Shown: one piece after another, positions 33,096 to 46,577 of the stretch
Position numbering within the stretch: position 1 is the first letter of the stretch
Layout of the letters: each line of letters begins with the position of its first letter
DNA from: Mycobacterium sp. MS1601
Lineage (GTDB): Bacteria; Actinomycetota; Actinomycetes; Mycobacteriales; Mycobacteriaceae
DNA length: 64,000 bases
Direction of reading: 5' to 3'
Assembly (NCBI RefSeq): GCF_001984215.1
Contig: NZ_CP019420.1
Coordinates: forward strand, 4,278,001-4,342,000
Made by a program: the position numbers and the translations under genes
Notes under the pieces: generated by a model
Told to the model about the DNA's origin: nothing
Seen by the model: the letters and a program-made list of their open reading frames with translations, nothing else
Databases searched by the model: none

Positions 33096-35060
33096 ATGAC
33101 TTCGCCGTTTGACGACCTCGACGACTATCTGGCCCTGCCGCGGATCACCGACCTGGCCGCCAGCGCCGACGGCAGCCGGGTGGTGATGGCGTTGAGTGAG
33201 CTCGCTGCCAAGACGACCGAATTCCGCACTGCCCTGTGGGAACTGGACCCGTCGGGAATCAAGCCGGCGCGTCGGTTGACTCGTGGCGCCAAGGGGGAGT
33301 CGTCCCCGACGTTCACCGCAGGCGGTGATCTGCTGTTCCTGGCTGCGCGCCCCGACGCGGACGACGACACTCCGCCGGCCGCGCTGTGGCGGCTGCCGGC
33401 GGCCGGCGGAGAGGCCGAGAAGATCCTGTCGCTGCCGGGCGGGGTCAGCGGTGTGCACACCGCCCGCGCCGCGGAACGCACCGTGGTGTCTGCCTCCCTG
33501 CTGCCGTCGGCTGCCGATCTGGACGAAGAGAAGCGGCTGCGCGACCTGCGCAAGGACTCGAAGGTCAGCGCGATCCTGCACACCGGCTATCCGGTGCGGT
33601 ACTGGGACGCCGACCTGGGGCCCGCGCAACCTCACCTGTTGGACGCGGACTCGACGCGTGACCTGACGCCCATGCCGGGAGATGCGCTGCGGGAGAGCAA
33701 GTTCGACGTCAGCGCCGACGGCACCTTCATCGTGGCGGCTTGGCGGCGACCCGGACCGGGTGCGTCGCTGCGCAGCGTGCTGGTCCGCATCGACGTCGCG
33801 ACCGGTGATCGCAGCGTCATCGCCGACGATCCGGACGCCGACCTGGAATCTCCGGTGATCTCTCCTGACGGCACCCAGATCGCGTTCACCAGGGAATCGC
33901 TGTCCACCCCACATCAAGCGCCGCGGATCACCTTGTGTCGCATGGTGTTCGGATCCGACATCAAGACCGTGGCGCCGGACTGGGACCGGTGGCCCGCCGC
34001 CGTCACCTGGGCGGCGGATGGGGCGGCGCTGCTGGTGGTGGCCGATGACCGCGGCCGCAGCCCCGTCTTCCGGGTGACCTTGGACGGGACGGTGACCCGG
34101 CTGACCGTCGACGATTTCGCCTACACGAGCGTGACCGTCACGGACACAGCGGTATTCGCCCTGCGCAGCAGTTACGCCTCGCCGCCGCACCCGGTGCGTA
34201 TCGATACCGACGGCACGGTCACGGTGTTGCCCAGCGTCGACCTGCCCGCGTTGCCCGGCGAACTCACCGAGATCGAGGCCACCGCCGCCGACGGACGTAC
34301 GGTGCGCTCGTGGCTGGTGCTGCCGGACGCCGACGATCCCGCCCCGCTGCTGCTGTGGATCCACGGCGGACCACTGGGCAGTTGGAACGCCTGGTCCTGG
34401 CGGTGGAACCCATGGCTGTTGGCCGCGAAAGGCTACGCGGTGCTGCTGCCCGACCCGGCGCTGTCCACCGGCTATGGTCAGGATTTCATCCAATTGGGTT
34501 GGGGCGCATGGGGTGGACCACCCTATGACGACCTGATGGTCGCCACCGACGCCGCCTGCGCCCATCCTCGCATCGACGAGACCCGCACCGCCGCCATGGG
34601 TGGCTCGTTCGGTGGGTACATGGCCAACTGGGTGGCCGGGCACACCGACCGGTTCGCCGCCATCGTCACCCACGCCAGCCTGTGGGCACTGGATCAGTTC
34701 GGCGCCACCACCGACTCGTCGTACTACTGGCTGCGGGAGATGACGCCCGAGATGGCCGAACAGAACTCCCCGCACCGCCACGTGGCGAACATCAGCACCC
34801 CGATGCTGGTGATCCACGGCGACAAGGACTACCGCGTCCCGATCGGCGAGGCGCTGCGGCTGTGGTTCGAGCTGCTCACGGCCTCCGGGCTCCCCGCCGA
34901 CGACAGCGGACAGTCGCCGCACCGCTTCCTGTACTTCCCGTCGGAGAACCACTGGGTGTTGACGCCCCAGCACGCCAAGCTGTGGTACCAGGTGGTGACA
35001 GCGTTCCTGGCCGAGCACGTCTTGGGCGAGACCTCCGCGTTGCCGGAGACGTTGGGCTGA
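33096..35060 (+). CDS. S9-family (prolyl oligopeptidase-like/acylaminoacyl) peptidase
   Basis: This predicted 654-aa serine hydrolase has an N-terminal beta-propeller (residues 1 to about 400) that limits access and a C-terminal alpha/beta hydrolase. The nucleophile is in GGSFGGYMANW, the acid in VIHGDKDYRVP and the histidine in SENHWV, all in the correct order; LLLWIHGGPLGSW forms the oxyanion region. There is no signal peptide, so it acts in the cytoplasm on short peptides or acylated amino acids. The start is at 33096 rather than an in-frame ATG 21 nt upstream, next to the eutC stop. Confidence 0.9.
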   Translation: MTSPFDDLDDYLALPRITDLAASADGSRVVMALSELAAKTTEFRTALWELDPSGIKPARRLTRGAKGESSPTFTAGGDLLFLAARPDADDDTPPAALWRLPAAGGEAEKILSLPGGVSGVHTARAAERTVVSASLLPSAADLDEEKRLRDLRKDSKVSAILHTGYPVRYWDADLGPAQPHLLDADSTRDLTPMPGDALRESKFDVSADGTFIVAAWRRPGPGASLRSVLVRIDVATGDRSVIADDPDADLESPVISPDGTQIAFTRESLSTPHQAPRITLCRMVFGSDIKTVAPDWDRWPAAVTWAADGAALLVVADDRGRSPVFRVTLDGTVTRLTVDDFAYTSVTVTDTAVFALRSSYASPPHPVRIDTDGTVTVLPSVDLPALPGELTEIEATAADGRTVRSWLVLPDADDPAPLLLWIHGGPLGSWNAWSWRWNPWLLAAKGYAVLLPDPALSTGYGQDFIQLGWGAWGGPPYDDLMVATDAACAHPRIDETRTAAMGGSFGGYMANWVAGHTDRFAAIVTHASLWALDQFGATTDSSYYWLREMTPEMAEQNSPHRHVANISTPMLVIHGDKDYRVPIGEALRLWFELLTASGLPADDSGQSPHRFLYFPSENHWVLTPQHAKLWYQVVTAFLAEHVLGETSALPETLG

Positions 35061-35080
35061 CCGACCGGTAGGTTGAGCTC

Positions 35081-36340
35081 ATGATCGCAGCGGAGCGCGA
35101 ATTCGACATCGTGGTGTACGGGGCGACAGGCTTTGTCGGCAAGCTCACCGCCGCCTACCTGGCCCACTCCGGCGGTGATGCCCGTATCGCGTTGGCCGGA
35201 CGCTCACCGGAGAAGTTGCTGGCGGTCCGGGACTCACTCGGACCCGACGCGCAGGCCTGGCCGTTGATCACCGCCGACGCGTCGCAGCCGTCGACGCTGA
35301 ACGCGATGGCCGCCCGCACCCGGGTGGTGGTCACCACGGTGGGTCCCTACACCAGATACGGCCTTCCGCTGGTGGCGGCATGCGCGGCCGCGGGCACCGA
35401 CTATGCCGATCTCACCGGCGAGACGATGTTCATCCGAGACAGCATCGACGCCTACCACAAGGAAGCCGCCGACACCGGTGCGCGGATCGTGCATTCGTGT
35501 GGATTCGATTCCGTCCCATCCGATCTCACCGTCTACGCGCTGTACAAGCAGGCGCAGGCAGACGGGGCGGGGGAGCTGCGGGACACCACCATGGTGGTGC
35601 GGCGCTTCGCCGGCGGCGTGTCCGGCGGCACCGTCGCCTCCATGATCGAGGTGATGAAAACGTCGTCGAAAGACCCGGCGGCGCGGGTGGCGATGCTCGA
35701 TCCCTACACCCTGAGCACCGATCGTGGCGCCGAACCCGACCTCGGTGCGCAACCCGACGTCGGCTGGCGCAAAGGAGCACAGATAGCTCCGGAGTTGGCG
35801 GGCATCTGGACCGGCGCGTTCGTCATGGGCGCCACCAACTCCCGGATCGTGCGGCGCAGCAATGCCCTGCTGGAGTGGGGTTATGGCCGCGGGTTCGCCT
35901 ACAGCGAGGCGATGAGCATGGGATCCTCGCCGATGGCTCCCATCGCCGCGGCGGTGGGCACCGCCACCAACGCCGCCGTGGTGGCACTGGGCAGCCGGTA
36001 CTTCGACAAGTTGCCGGACCGGCTGGTGCAGCGCATCGCCCCCAAACCGGGCACCGGCCCCAGCGAGCGGGCCCGCGAACGGGGCCACTACACGGTCGAG
36101 ACCTACACCACCACGACCTCCGGAGCGCGTTACCGCACCACCATGGCCCAGAAGGGCGATCCCGGCTACAAGGCGACTGCGGTGCTGCTCGGCGAATGCG
36201 GGTTGGCGTTGGCGCTGCACCGCGACACGCTCTCGGATCTGCGAGGCGTGCTGACCCCGGCCGCCGCCATGGGCGATGCGCTGCTGGACCTACTGCCGGC
36301 CGCCGAGGGTGTCACCTTGGAAACAACCCGGTTGAACTGA
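35081..36340 (+). CDS. Saccharopine dehydrogenase-like / trans-acting enoyl reductase family protein (Rv2449c-like)
   Basis: This 419-aa protein has an NAD(P)-binding Rossmann domain (DIVVYGATGFVGKLTAAYLA, ALAGRSPEKL) and the family stretch VVTTVGPYTRYGLPLVAACA, then GFDSVPSDLTVYAL. The same family includes mycobacterial trans-acting enoyl reductases for phthiocerol and related lipids. The conserved gene next to valS in M. tuberculosis (Rv2449c as I recall) is the positional match. The start follows TAGGTT (35069-35074) by 6 nt with no Shine-Dalgarno, so leaderless translation is likely. The actual substrate of this orthologue is not known to me. Confidence 0.88.
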   Translation: MIAAEREFDIVVYGATGFVGKLTAAYLAHSGGDARIALAGRSPEKLLAVRDSLGPDAQAWPLITADASQPSTLNAMAARTRVVVTTVGPYTRYGLPLVAACAAAGTDYADLTGETMFIRDSIDAYHKEAADTGARIVHSCGFDSVPSDLTVYALYKQAQADGAGELRDTTMVVRRFAGGVSGGTVASMIEVMKTSSKDPAARVAMLDPYTLSTDRGAEPDLGAQPDVGWRKGAQIAPELAGIWTGAFVMGATNSRIVRRSNALLEWGYGRGFAYSEAMSMGSSPMAPIAAAVGTATNAAVVALGSRYFDKLPDRLVQRIAPKPGTGPSERARERGHYTVETYTTTTSGARYRTTMAQKGDPGYKATAVLLGECGLALALHRDTLSDLRGVLTPAAAMGDALLDLLPAAEGVTLETTRLN

Positions 36341-36399
36341 CCCCCGGCTTCGCCCGAGAGGTCTACCGTCGAGATAACTTCGACGAAGAGGTGCACGCC

Positions 36400-36987
36400 A
36401 TGGCCGGACTCGACGATCTCTACCGCCAGATTCCCGTCGACGACATTGCCGCCAGACTCGGCGCCGACCGCGGTGAGGTGGACACCGCCATCCGGGCGCT
36501 GGTGCCCACATTGGTGGGCGGACTGGCGCACAACGCCGGCGCCGACGACGCCACCGCAACCACGATCGAAGCTGCCGCCCACGATCATGCCGCCGCAGGA
36601 CTGCTGGACGGCGGTGTCTCTGTCGACGACGTGGACCTGGCCGACGGCGACAAGATCGTCGGCAAGATCTTCGCCGGCCGCGACAGTGATGCGGTGGCCT
36701 CGGCGTTGGCCCCCGCAGGCGTCGGCAGCAGCGGCCTGATCAAACAGCTGTTACCCATTCTCGCGCCCATTGTGCTGGCCTACCTCGGCAAGCAGTTCGG
36801 CCAACAGTCGTCGGGCGGCGGCGGGATCGGTGACATCCTCGGCAGCATCCTCGGCGGTGGCAGTGCGCCGCGCGGACAGAGCGACAACCCACTGGGCAGC
36901 ATCCTGGGCGGCATGCTCGGAGCCGGCTCGGGCAAGGACAATCCGATCGGCGACATTCTGGGTGGACTGTTGGGCGGCAAACGCTGA
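36400..36987 (+). CDS. DUF937 family protein
   Basis: This 195-aa protein starts MAGLDDLYRQIPVDDIAARLGA, followed by helical repeats (VDTAIRALVPTLVGGLAHN, KIVGKIFAGRDSDAV) and a middle IKQLLPILAPIVLAYLGK. The last 60 residues are a Gly/Ser/Leu repeat (units like GDILGSILGGG and GSILGGMLGAGSG). This is the DUF937 (YidB-like) pattern; function unknown. The ATG at 36400 has an AAGAGG site. The Gly-rich tail is low complexity. It sits between the reductase gene and a small membrane protein gene in the same direction. Confidence 0.83.
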   Translation: MAGLDDLYRQIPVDDIAARLGADRGEVDTAIRALVPTLVGGLAHNAGADDATATTIEAAAHDHAAAGLLDGGVSVDDVDLADGDKIVGKIFAGRDSDAVASALAPAGVGSSGLIKQLLPILAPIVLAYLGKQFGQQSSGGGGIGDILGSILGGGSAPRGQSDNPLGSILGGMLGAGSGKDNPIGDILGGLLGGKR

Positions 36988-37022
36988 ACTGGATCCGGCG
37001 CCCGCCCGGGCCGGTTCTGGCC

Positions 37023-37541
37023 TTGGCCGCAGTGGTCGCCGGAATCTGCCTGATGTGGGCGTCGAGCCTGCCCAGCTCCGATTTCGGGCTGGCGATGTAC
37101 TCGGTGTTGGCCGGGATGACGATCTGTGGGCTCTGGTTGATACGCACCGTGTGCTTTGTGATCACCACCCGGCGGCTCTCGTCCTGGATCGTAGTGGTGC
37201 CCGCGGTGGTGGTGCTGTGTCTGAGCATCAACGCGGCGCAGGCTCCGTTGCGGCTGCGTTTTGCGCTCGCCGAGAACGCCTTCACCCAGGCACTGGCCGC
37301 CGCCGTCGACAACCCACAGGCTGCGAACACCCTCGCCGGCGACATCGGCAGCTACCCGGTCAGCAGTGTCGAAGTCCACCACGACCGGGTCTACTTCTGC
37401 GTCGCAGGCAGCGGGTTTCTGAGTCAGGGTGGGTTCGCCCACCTACCGTCGGGGCTTCCTGCGACCGACGATCCGATCGGGGAGTCGGTGACTGTCAGCC
37501 CGCTCACCGGAGCCTGGTACGTGTTCAGCTCGTCATGGTGA
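37023..37541 (+). CDS. Small membrane protein of unknown function upstream of valS
   Basis: This protein of about 172 aa has three hydrophobic stretches (near residues 1-18, 24-45 and 54-72) and a C-terminal soluble domain that would face outside, containing a single Cys (VYFCVAGSG). I do not recognise a family. The start is uncertain: TTG 37023 is the first usable start codon, but the frame is open back to a CTG overlapping the DUF937 stop, and the hydrophobic pattern begins there, so the protein may be about 13 residues longer. It lies 50 bp before valS. Confidence 0.65.
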   Translation: MAAVVAGICLMWASSLPSSDFGLAMYSVLAGMTICGLWLIRTVCFVITTRRLSSWIVVVPAVVVLCLSINAAQAPLRLRFALAENAFTQALAAAVDNPQAANTLAGDIGSYPVSSVEVHHDRVYFCVAGSGFLSQGGFAHLPSGLPATDDPIGESVTVSPLTGAWYVFSSSW

Positions 37542-37591
37542 GCGCCCAACCCGCGGTCTCCGGCGCCCGCGTCGCTACCTAGAATTGACCG

Positions 37592-40258
37592 GTGACTGCC
37601 AGCTCCCATACCGACGCCGCTGCCTCCCGGGCACAAGACCTGCCCAAGTCCTGGGACCCAACGGCCGTAGAAAGCGAGCTGTACGAGGGCTGGGTCAAGG
37701 CCGGGTACTTCACCGCCGACCCCTCCAGCGACAAGCCGCCCTACTCGATCGTGTTGCCGCCGCCGAACGTGACGGGCAGCCTGCACATGGGCCACGCCCT
37801 GGACCACACCATCATGGACGCGCTGACCCGGCGGCGCCGCATGCAGGGTTACGAGGTGCTGTGGCTGCCCGGTATGGACCACGCCGGCATCGCTACCCAG
37901 TCGTTGGTGGAAAAGCAGCTAGCCGAGGACGGCAAGACCAAAGAAGACTTCGGCCGCGAGCTGTTCATCGACAAGGTGTGGGACTGGAAGCGCGAGTCCG
38001 GAGGCACCATCGGCGCACAGATGCGCAGCATCGGCGACGGCGTCGACTGGAGCCGTGATCGCTTCACCATGGACGACGGCCTGTCCCGTGCCGTGCGCAC
38101 CATCTTCAAACGGCTCTACGACGCCGGATTGATCTACCAGGCCGAACGCCTGGTCAACTGGTCGCCGGTGCTGCGCACTGCCATCAGTGATCTCGAGGTC
38201 AAGTACGAAGACGTCGACGGCGAGTTGGTGTCCTTCCGCTACGGCTCCATGAACGACGACGAACCACACATCGTGGTGGCCACCACCCGGATGGAGACCA
38301 TGCTGGGCGACACCGCCATCGCGGTGCACCCCGACGACGAGCGTTACCGAGCGCTGGTCGGCAAGACCCTGCCGCACCCCTTCCAGGACCGTGACATCGT
38401 GATCGTCGCCGACGAGCACGTTGATCCCGAATTCGGCACCGGCGCAGTCAAAGTGACACCGGCCCACGACCCCAATGACTTCGAGATCGGCCTGCGGCAC
38501 AACCTGGCGATGCCGACGATGATGGACGAGACCGGCCACATCGCCGACACCGGAACGCAGTTCGACGGGATGGACCGGTTCGCGGCGCGTGTCGCCGTGC
38601 GTGAGGCGCTGGCCGCCCAGGGCCGCATCGTCGCCGAGAAGCGGCCCTACCAACACAGCGTCGGCCACTCCGAGCGCAGCGGTGAGCCCATCGAACCCCG
38701 GCTCAGCCTGCAGTGGTGGGTCAAGGTGGAGGGTCTGGCCAAGGCGTCCGGTGACGCAGTCCGCAACGGCGACACCGTGATCCACCCGGCCAGTCTGGAA
38801 CCGCGGTGGTTCGGCTGGGTCGACAACATGCACGACTGGTGCATCTCGCGTCAGCTGTGGTGGGGCCATCGCATCCCGATCTGGCACGGCCCCGACGGTC
38901 AGAAGGTCTGCCTGGGACCTGATGAGACCCCGCCGGAAGGCTGGGAGCAGGACCCCGACGTACTGGACACCTGGTTCTCCTCGGCGCTGTGGCCGTTCTC
39001 CACGATGGGCTGGCCGGACAAGACGCCGGAGCTCGAGAAGTTCTATCCGACATCGGTTCTGGTGACCGGTTACGACATCCTGTTCTTCTGGGTGGCGCGG
39101 ATGATGATGTTCGGCACCTTCGTCGCCGGGGACGAGACCATCCCGAATCCGGCCACGGGCCGTCCCCAGGTGCCGTTCCAGAATGTGTTCCTGCACGGGC
39201 TCATCCGCGACGAGTTCGGCCGCAAGATGAGCAAGTCCAAGGGAAACGGCATCGACCCGCTGGATTGGGTGCAGACGTTCGGCGCCGACGCCCTGCGCTT
39301 CACCCTGGCCCGCGGGGCCAGCCCCGGCGGTGACCTCTCCATCGGCGAGGATCACGCCCGCGCGTCACGCAATTTCGCCACCAAGTTGTTCAATGCCACC
39401 CGCTTTGCGCTGATGAACGGTGCGGAACCGGCGGAGTTGCCCGCGGAATCAGTGCTCACCGATGCCGACAAATGGATCCTTGGACGCCTCGAAGAGGTTC
39501 GGGCCGAAGCGGATTCGGCGTTCGAGAACTACGAGTTCAGCCGTGCCTGCGAAGCGCTCTATCACTTCGCCTGGGACGAGTTCTGCGACTGGTACGTCGA
39601 ACTGGCGAAAGTGCAACTGGGCCAGGGGCACACGCACACCACGGCGGTGCTGGCCGCAGTGCTCGACAGCCTGCTCAAACTGCTGCACCCGGTGATGCCG
39701 TTCGTCACCGAGACACTGTGGAAGGCGCTCACCGGCGGTGAGTCGCTGGTGATCGCCGACTGGCCGCAGACCTCGGGCATCACCTTGGATCAGGGCGCCG
39801 CCGGGCGGGTGGCCGATCTGCAGAAGCTGGTCACCGAAGTGCGCCGATTCCGCAGCGATCAGGGTCTGGCCGACCGGCAGCGGGTGCCGGCCCGGTTGTC
39901 CGGTATCGACGCCGCGGGGCTCAGCGACCACATCCGCGCCACCACGGCGTTGTCCTGGCTGACCGACCCCGCGGATGGTTTCATCCCGTCCGCCTCGATC
40001 GAGGTGCGCCTCGGCGGCGGCACGGTGCAGGTGGAATTGGACACCTCCGGCACCGTCGACGTCGCCGCCGAACGTCGCCGTCTGGAGAAGGATCTGGCCG
40101 CCGCGCAGAAGGAGCTGGCAGGCACCACTGCCAAGCTGGGCAACGAAGCATTCCTGGCCAAGGCGCCCGAAGCCGTGGTCGCCAAGATCCGGGACCGCCA
40201 GCAGCTCGCCGGCGAAGAGGTGGACCGGATCACCGCCCGCCTGGCCGGATTGGCATGA
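37592..40258 (+). CDS. valS: Valyl-tRNA synthetase
   Basis: This 888-aa class I synthetase charges tRNA-Val. The HIGH motif appears as GSLHMGHAL after PPPNVTG, and KMSKS as [10 protein letters not shown] at about residue 545. The editing (CP1) domain and the C-terminal anticodon-binding domain and coiled coil ([20 protein letters not shown]) are complete, so the length is normal. The GTG start is preceded at 6 nt by TAGAAT (37580-37585) and no ribosome site, a clear leaderless arrangement. It overlaps folC by 4 nt, beginning the valS-folC-DUF4233 unit. Confidence 0.98.
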   Translation: MTASSHTDAAASRAQDLPKSWDPTAVESELYEGWVKAGYFTADPSSDKPPYSIVLPPPNVTGSLHMGHALDHTIMDALTRRRRMQGYEVLWLPGMDHAGIATQSLVEKQLAEDGKTKEDFGRELFIDKVWDWKRESGGTIGAQMRSIGDGVDWSRDRFTMDDGLSRAVRTIFKRLYDAGLIYQAERLVNWSPVLRTAISDLEVKYEDVDGELVSFRYGSMNDDEPHIVVATTRMETMLGDTAIAVHPDDERYRALVGKTLPHPFQDRDIVIVADEHVDPEFGTGAVKVTPAHDPNDFEIGLRHNLAMPTMMDETGHIADTGTQFDGMDRFAARVAVREALAAQGRIVAEKRPYQHSVGHSERSGEPIEPRLSLQWWVKVEGLAKASGDAVRNGDTVIHPASLEPRWFGWVDNMHDWCISRQLWWGHRIPIWHGPDGQKVCLGPDETPPEGWEQDPDVLDTWFSSALWPFSTMGWPDKTPELEKFYPTSVLVTGYDILFFWVARMMMFGTFVAGDETIPNPATGRPQVPFQNVFLHGLIRDEFGRKMSKSKGNGIDPLDWVQTFGADALRFTLARGASPGGDLSIGEDHARASRNFATKLFNATRFALMNGAEPAELPAESVLTDADKWILGRLEEVRAEADSAFENYEFSRACEALYHFAWDEFCDWYVELAKVQLGQGHTHTTAVLAAVLDSLLKLLHPVMPFVTETLWKALTGGESLVIADWPQTSGITLDQGAAGRVADLQKLVTEVRRFRSDQGLADRQRVPARLSGIDAAGLSDHIRATTALSWLTDPADGFIPSASIEVRLGGGTVQVELDTSGTVDVAAERRRLEKDLAAAQKELAGTTAKLGNEAFLAKAPEAVVAKIRDRQQLAGEEVDRITARLAGLA

Positions 40259-41736
40259 GCGAGTCCGATTTCCCGCTCGACGATGACTTCGGGGATCCGG
40301 AAGCGATCACCCCCGAGGCCATCATCGAACCGAGCCCCGACGAGGTGGCGGCGCTGCTGCAGGTCGAGCACCTGCTGGACCAGCGGTGGCCGGAGACCAA
40401 GATCGAGCCCAGCACGGCGCGCATCTCGGCATTGATGGAGCTCCTCGGCTCGCCGCAGCGCAATTACCCGAGCATCCACATCGCGGGCACCAACGGCAAG
40501 ACCTCGGTGGCGCGGATGATCGACGCGTTGATCAGCGCACTGCACCAACGCACCGGTCGCACCACCAGCCCGCACCTGCAGTCGGCCACCGAGCGCATCT
40601 CGATCGACAACGCACCCATCAGCCCGGCGAAGTACGTCGAGACCTACCGGGAGATCGAACCGTTCGTCGAGCTCGTCGATCAGCAGTCGCACGCCGCCGG
40701 CGGGCCGTCCATGAGCAAGTTCGAGGTGGTCACGGCCATGGCATTCGCGGCTTTCGCCGACGCCCCGGTGGACGTCGCGATCATCGAGGTGGGCCTGGGC
40801 GGTCGCTGGGACGCCACCAACATCGTCGATGCGCCCGTCGCCGTCATCACTCCGATCGGTATCGACCATGTGGAGTACCTCGGCAACGACATCACCTCCA
40901 TCGCGGGTGAGAAGGCCGGCATCATCCGCAAGCCCGAACCCGACGACGTGCTGCCGGAGGGCGTCGATCCCAGCATGGTCGCCATCATCGGCCAGCAGGT
41001 GCCTGAGGCCATGGAAGTCCTGATGGCCCAAGCTATCGAAGCCGACGCCTCGGTGGCCCGGGAAGGCTCGGAGTTCGCGGTGCTCTCGAGGCAGGTGGCC
41101 ATCGGCGGGCAGCTGTTGGAACTGCAGGGCCTCGGCGGCGTGTACTCCGAGGTGTTCCTGCCCCTGCACGGCGAACACCAGGCCCACAACGCGGCTGTCG
41201 CCCTGGCCGCCGTGGAGGCGTTCTTCGGTGCGGGCGCCTCACGTCAGCTCGACATCGACGCCGTACGCGCCGGTTTCGCCGCCGTCACCAGCCCCGGCAG
41301 GCTGGAGCGGCTGCGCACCGCCCCGACGGTGTTCATCGACGCCGCCCACAATCCCGCCGGCGCGACGGCACTGGCCGCCACGCTGGCCGAAGAGTTCGAC
41401 TTCAGGTTCCTTGTGGGCGTGGTCTCGGTGATGGGCGACAAGGACGTAGCGGGCATGCTCGACGTCCTGGAACCGGTATTCGATCAGCTTGTGGTCACGC
41501 ACAACGGATCGCCACGGGCGCTGGAGACCGATGCCCTGGCGCTGCTGGCCGAAGAACGGTTCGGCCAGGAGCGGGTGATCACCGCCGCCACGTTGGCCGA
41601 CGCCGTGGAGACCGCCACCGCGTTGGTGGAGCAGGCGGGCCAGGACGGCGGAGTGTTCGGTACCGGGATCGTCGTCACCGGGTCTGTGGTCACCGCCGGC
41701 GCGGCTCGCACCCTGTTCGGCAAGGACCCGCAGTGA
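40255..41736 (+). CDS. folC: Folylpolyglutamate synthase / dihydrofolate synthase
   Basis: This 493-aa Mur-ligase-family enzyme adds glutamate to dihydropteroate or folates. The P-loop is [15 protein letters not shown], followed by [17 protein letters not shown] (folate-binding loop), [11 protein letters not shown] and IDHVEYLG. The C-terminal glutamate-ligase domain shows [14 protein letters not shown]. An N-terminal acidic extension of about 40 residues precedes the core, as in mycobacterial FolC. The ATG overlaps the valS stop, and its own stop overlaps the next gene's GTG. Confidence 0.96.
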   Translation: MSESDFPLDDDFGDPEAITPEAIIEPSPDEVAALLQVEHLLDQRWPETKIEPSTARISALMELLGSPQRNYPSIHIAGTNGKTSVARMIDALISALHQRTGRTTSPHLQSATERISIDNAPISPAKYVETYREIEPFVELVDQQSHAAGGPSMSKFEVVTAMAFAAFADAPVDVAIIEVGLGGRWDATNIVDAPVAVITPIGIDHVEYLGNDITSIAGEKAGIIRKPEPDDVLPEGVDPSMVAIIGQQVPEAMEVLMAQAIEADASVAREGSEFAVLSRQVAIGGQLLELQGLGGVYSEVFLPLHGEHQAHNAAVALAAVEAFFGAGASRQLDIDAVRAGFAAVTSPGRLERLRTAPTVFIDAAHNPAGATALAATLAEEFDFRFLVGVVSVMGDKDVAGMLDVLEPVFDQLVVTHNGSPRALETDALALLAEERFGQERVITAATLADAVETATALVEQAGQDGGVFGTGIVVTGSVVTAGAARTLFGKDPQ

Positions 41737-42119
41737 CCGACACGCCGACACCGCCAGACCCGTGGAAGAGTTTCCGGGGCGTGATGGCCGGGACGCTGAT
41801 TCTGGAAGCCATCGTGGTGCTGTTGGCCCTGCCGGTGGTGGGCGCTGTCGGAGGCGGTCTGAACGCCTTCTCGATGGCGTACCTGATCGGCTTCGCGGTG
41901 TTCTTGATCCTGCTGTCCGGGATGCAGGGCAGGCCATGGGCGTTGTGGGTGAACTGCGGTGTCCAGGTGCTGCTGATCGCCGGATGGGTGGTCTATCCCG
42001 GAGTCGGATTCGTCGGGCTGGTGTTCGCGGTGGTCTGGGGGCTGATCGTGTACCTGCGCGCCGAGGTGCTCCGGCGACAGCGCCGCGGGCTGCTCCCGGG
42101 GCAGCGGAATAGCGACTGA
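41733..42119 (+). CDS. DUF4233 membrane protein (Rv2446c-like)
   Basis: This 128-aa protein has four predicted transmembrane helices (TLILEAIVVLLALPVVG, FSMAYLIGFAVFLILL, WALWVNCGVQVLLIAGWVV, FVGLVFAVVWGLIVYL) and a basic C-terminal tail. It belongs to DUF4233, always found between folC and ndk in actinobacteria. The start is a GTG overlapping the folC stop. Function is unknown; strict conservation of position suggests a link to folate or nucleotide metabolism, but that is only association. Confidence 0.88.
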   Translation: MTDTPTPPDPWKSFRGVMAGTLILEAIVVLLALPVVGAVGGGLNAFSMAYLIGFAVFLILLSGMQGRPWALWVNCGVQVLLIAGWVVYPGVGFVGLVFAVVWGLIVYLRAEVLRRQRRGLLPGQRNSD

Positions 42120-42164
42120 CCAGGCGATACAACGAATTCGCCCGCGTTCGGTACGCTGTGCGCC

Positions 42165-42575
42165 GTGACTGAGCGGACTTTGGCCCTGATCAAGCCTGAT
42201 GGCGTCGAGCGGCAACTGATCGGAGAGATCATCAGCCGGATCGAGCGAAAAGGACTCTCGATCGCAGCGTTGGAGCTCAAGCACGTCAGCGACGAGCTGG
42301 CGCGCGCCCACTACGCCGAGCACGAGGGCAAGCCTTTCTTCCCCTCACTGCTGGAGTTCATCACCTCCGGTGCCGTGGTGGCTGCCATCCTCGAAGGCCC
42401 CCGCGCTGTGGCGGCCTTCCGGCAGATCGCCGGCGGCACCGATCCGGTGGAGAAGGCCACGCCCGGCACCATCCGCGGTGATTTCGGCCTGGAGACCCAG
42501 TTCAACCTGGTGCACGGATCCGATTCTCCGGACTCCGCAGAGCGCGAGATCGCGCTCTGGTTCCCCAACTCCTGA
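42165..42575 (+). CDS. ndk: Nucleoside diphosphate kinase
   Basis: This 136-aa enzyme transfers phosphate from ATP to NDPs through a phospho-histidine, seen in [16 protein letters not shown]. Other conserved parts are [30 protein letters not shown] and the PGTIRGDFG loop. The GTG start has TACGCT (42152-42157) 7 nt upstream and no ribosome site, so a leaderless mRNA is likely. The length is standard for bacterial Ndk. It precedes the rne leader region. Confidence 0.97.
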   Translation: MTERTLALIKPDGVERQLIGEIISRIERKGLSIAALELKHVSDELARAHYAEHEGKPFFPSLLEFITSGAVVAAILEGPRAVAAFRQIAGGTDPVEKATPGTIRGDFGLETQFNLVHGSDSPDSAEREIALWFPNS

Positions 42576-42962
42576 GGCCGGGCCAGGCCGGGTGTCAGTT
42601 GGTCCGGCCCTGCCCTCTCGGCGCGCCGGGGGCACCTCAGCCCGGTTCCTCCGCGCGGCGTCGGCGACCGGCCTGACCCGACTCTGGTCGGACGCACTAC
42701 TTCGGTATGGGATACTGGACGCGGGTGTACGGCGTCAGACCGGTGGCGTACACCCGGATGAAGACTTAGACGAGCGCGACCACCGCTATCCGCGATGCGG
42801 CGCCGACCGTCCCAGCCATCATTCAACCCAGGCACCGGGTGGGTTCATACAGAGCCGCCCGGGGCGAGACCACAACAAGTTCGGTGAAGCCAGCCGAGCC
42901 CATAACCGAAGTCCTCGCGCGGCCGCGTCGTATGACGCGCCCGGGGGCTCGAAGGAGAGTAC
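42576..42962 (+). promoter_or_regulatory. 387-bp region with the rne promoter and long structured 5' leader
   Basis: No gene is seen. GATACT at 42711-42716 is a good -10 candidate that would start the rne mRNA near 42723. The predicted 5' end is exactly the stem-loop GGGTGTACG (42723-42731) / CGTACACCC (42747-42755), a perfect 9-bp inverted repeat with a 15-nt loop. The leader of about 240 nt ends in GGAG before the rne GTG. No clear -35 is visible. Confidence 0.55.
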
Positions 42963-46058
<3,096 letters not shown>

Positions 46059-46070
46059 TCAGAGCGCGGT

Positions 46071-46100
46071 TTGACCCGTAAGACGCTGCTCACGTAACCT
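46071..46100 (+). promoter_or_regulatory. SigA-type promoter for rplU-rpmA
   Basis: TTGACC (46071-46076) and TAACCT (46095-46100) are separated by 18 bp, close to the mycobacterial housekeeping consensus. Transcription would start near 46107, giving a leader of about 130 nt before rplU, long enough for ribosomal-protein feedback control. Confidence 0.6.
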
Positions 46101-46238
46101 TGAGCAGTTGTCGTCAGGCCGTCACCTGCGACAGCGGGGATGAACATTGCCCCGCACCACAAGACCCGCGCGTGCAGCCTCCGGGTAGCGCGCGCCCGCA
46201 CGAAGCACTGCAAGACTAGAGATAGAGAGACAGGAACG

Positions 46239-46562
46239 ATGGCAGCCGAGAACGCCACGTACGCGATCGTCAAGACCGGCGGCAAGCAGTACAAGGTCGC
46301 CGTCGGCGACATCGTCAAGGTCGAGAAGCTGGAGATCGAGGCCGGCGGCTCCGTCTCGCTGCCCGTCGCTCTCGTCGTCGACGGTGCCAAGGTCACCACC
46401 GACGCCAAGGCGCTGGAGAAGGTTGCCGTCACCGGTGAGGTGCTCGAGCACACCAAGGGTCCCAAGATCCGCATCCACAAGTTCAAGAACAAGACCGGCT
46501 ACCACAAGCGCCAGGGGCACCGTCAGCAGCTGACGGTCCTCAAGGTCACCGGCATCAAGTAA
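46239..46562 (+). CDS. rplU: 50S ribosomal protein L21
   Basis: This 107-aa ribosomal protein has [20 protein letters not shown] at its N-terminus and ends with [18 protein letters not shown], both standard for L21. It binds 23S rRNA near L20. The start at 46239 is favoured because the family starts there; in-frame openings at 46140 add an unrelated sequence. AGACAGGAACG precedes the ATG. It is followed within 15 bp by rpmA in the usual L21-L27-Obg order. Confidence 0.97.
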   Translation: MAAENATYAIVKTGGKQYKVAVGDIVKVEKLEIEAGGSVSLPVALVVDGAKVTTDAKALEKVAVTGEVLEHTKGPKIRIHKFKNKTGYHKRQGHRQQLTVLKVTGIK

Positions 46563-46577
46563 AGGGGAGCGAACACC

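Noticed and set aside
32928..35018. Long minus-strand frame opposite the S9 peptidase
   Set aside because: A GC-rich shadow; the plus strand has a full catalytic triad and normal domain order.
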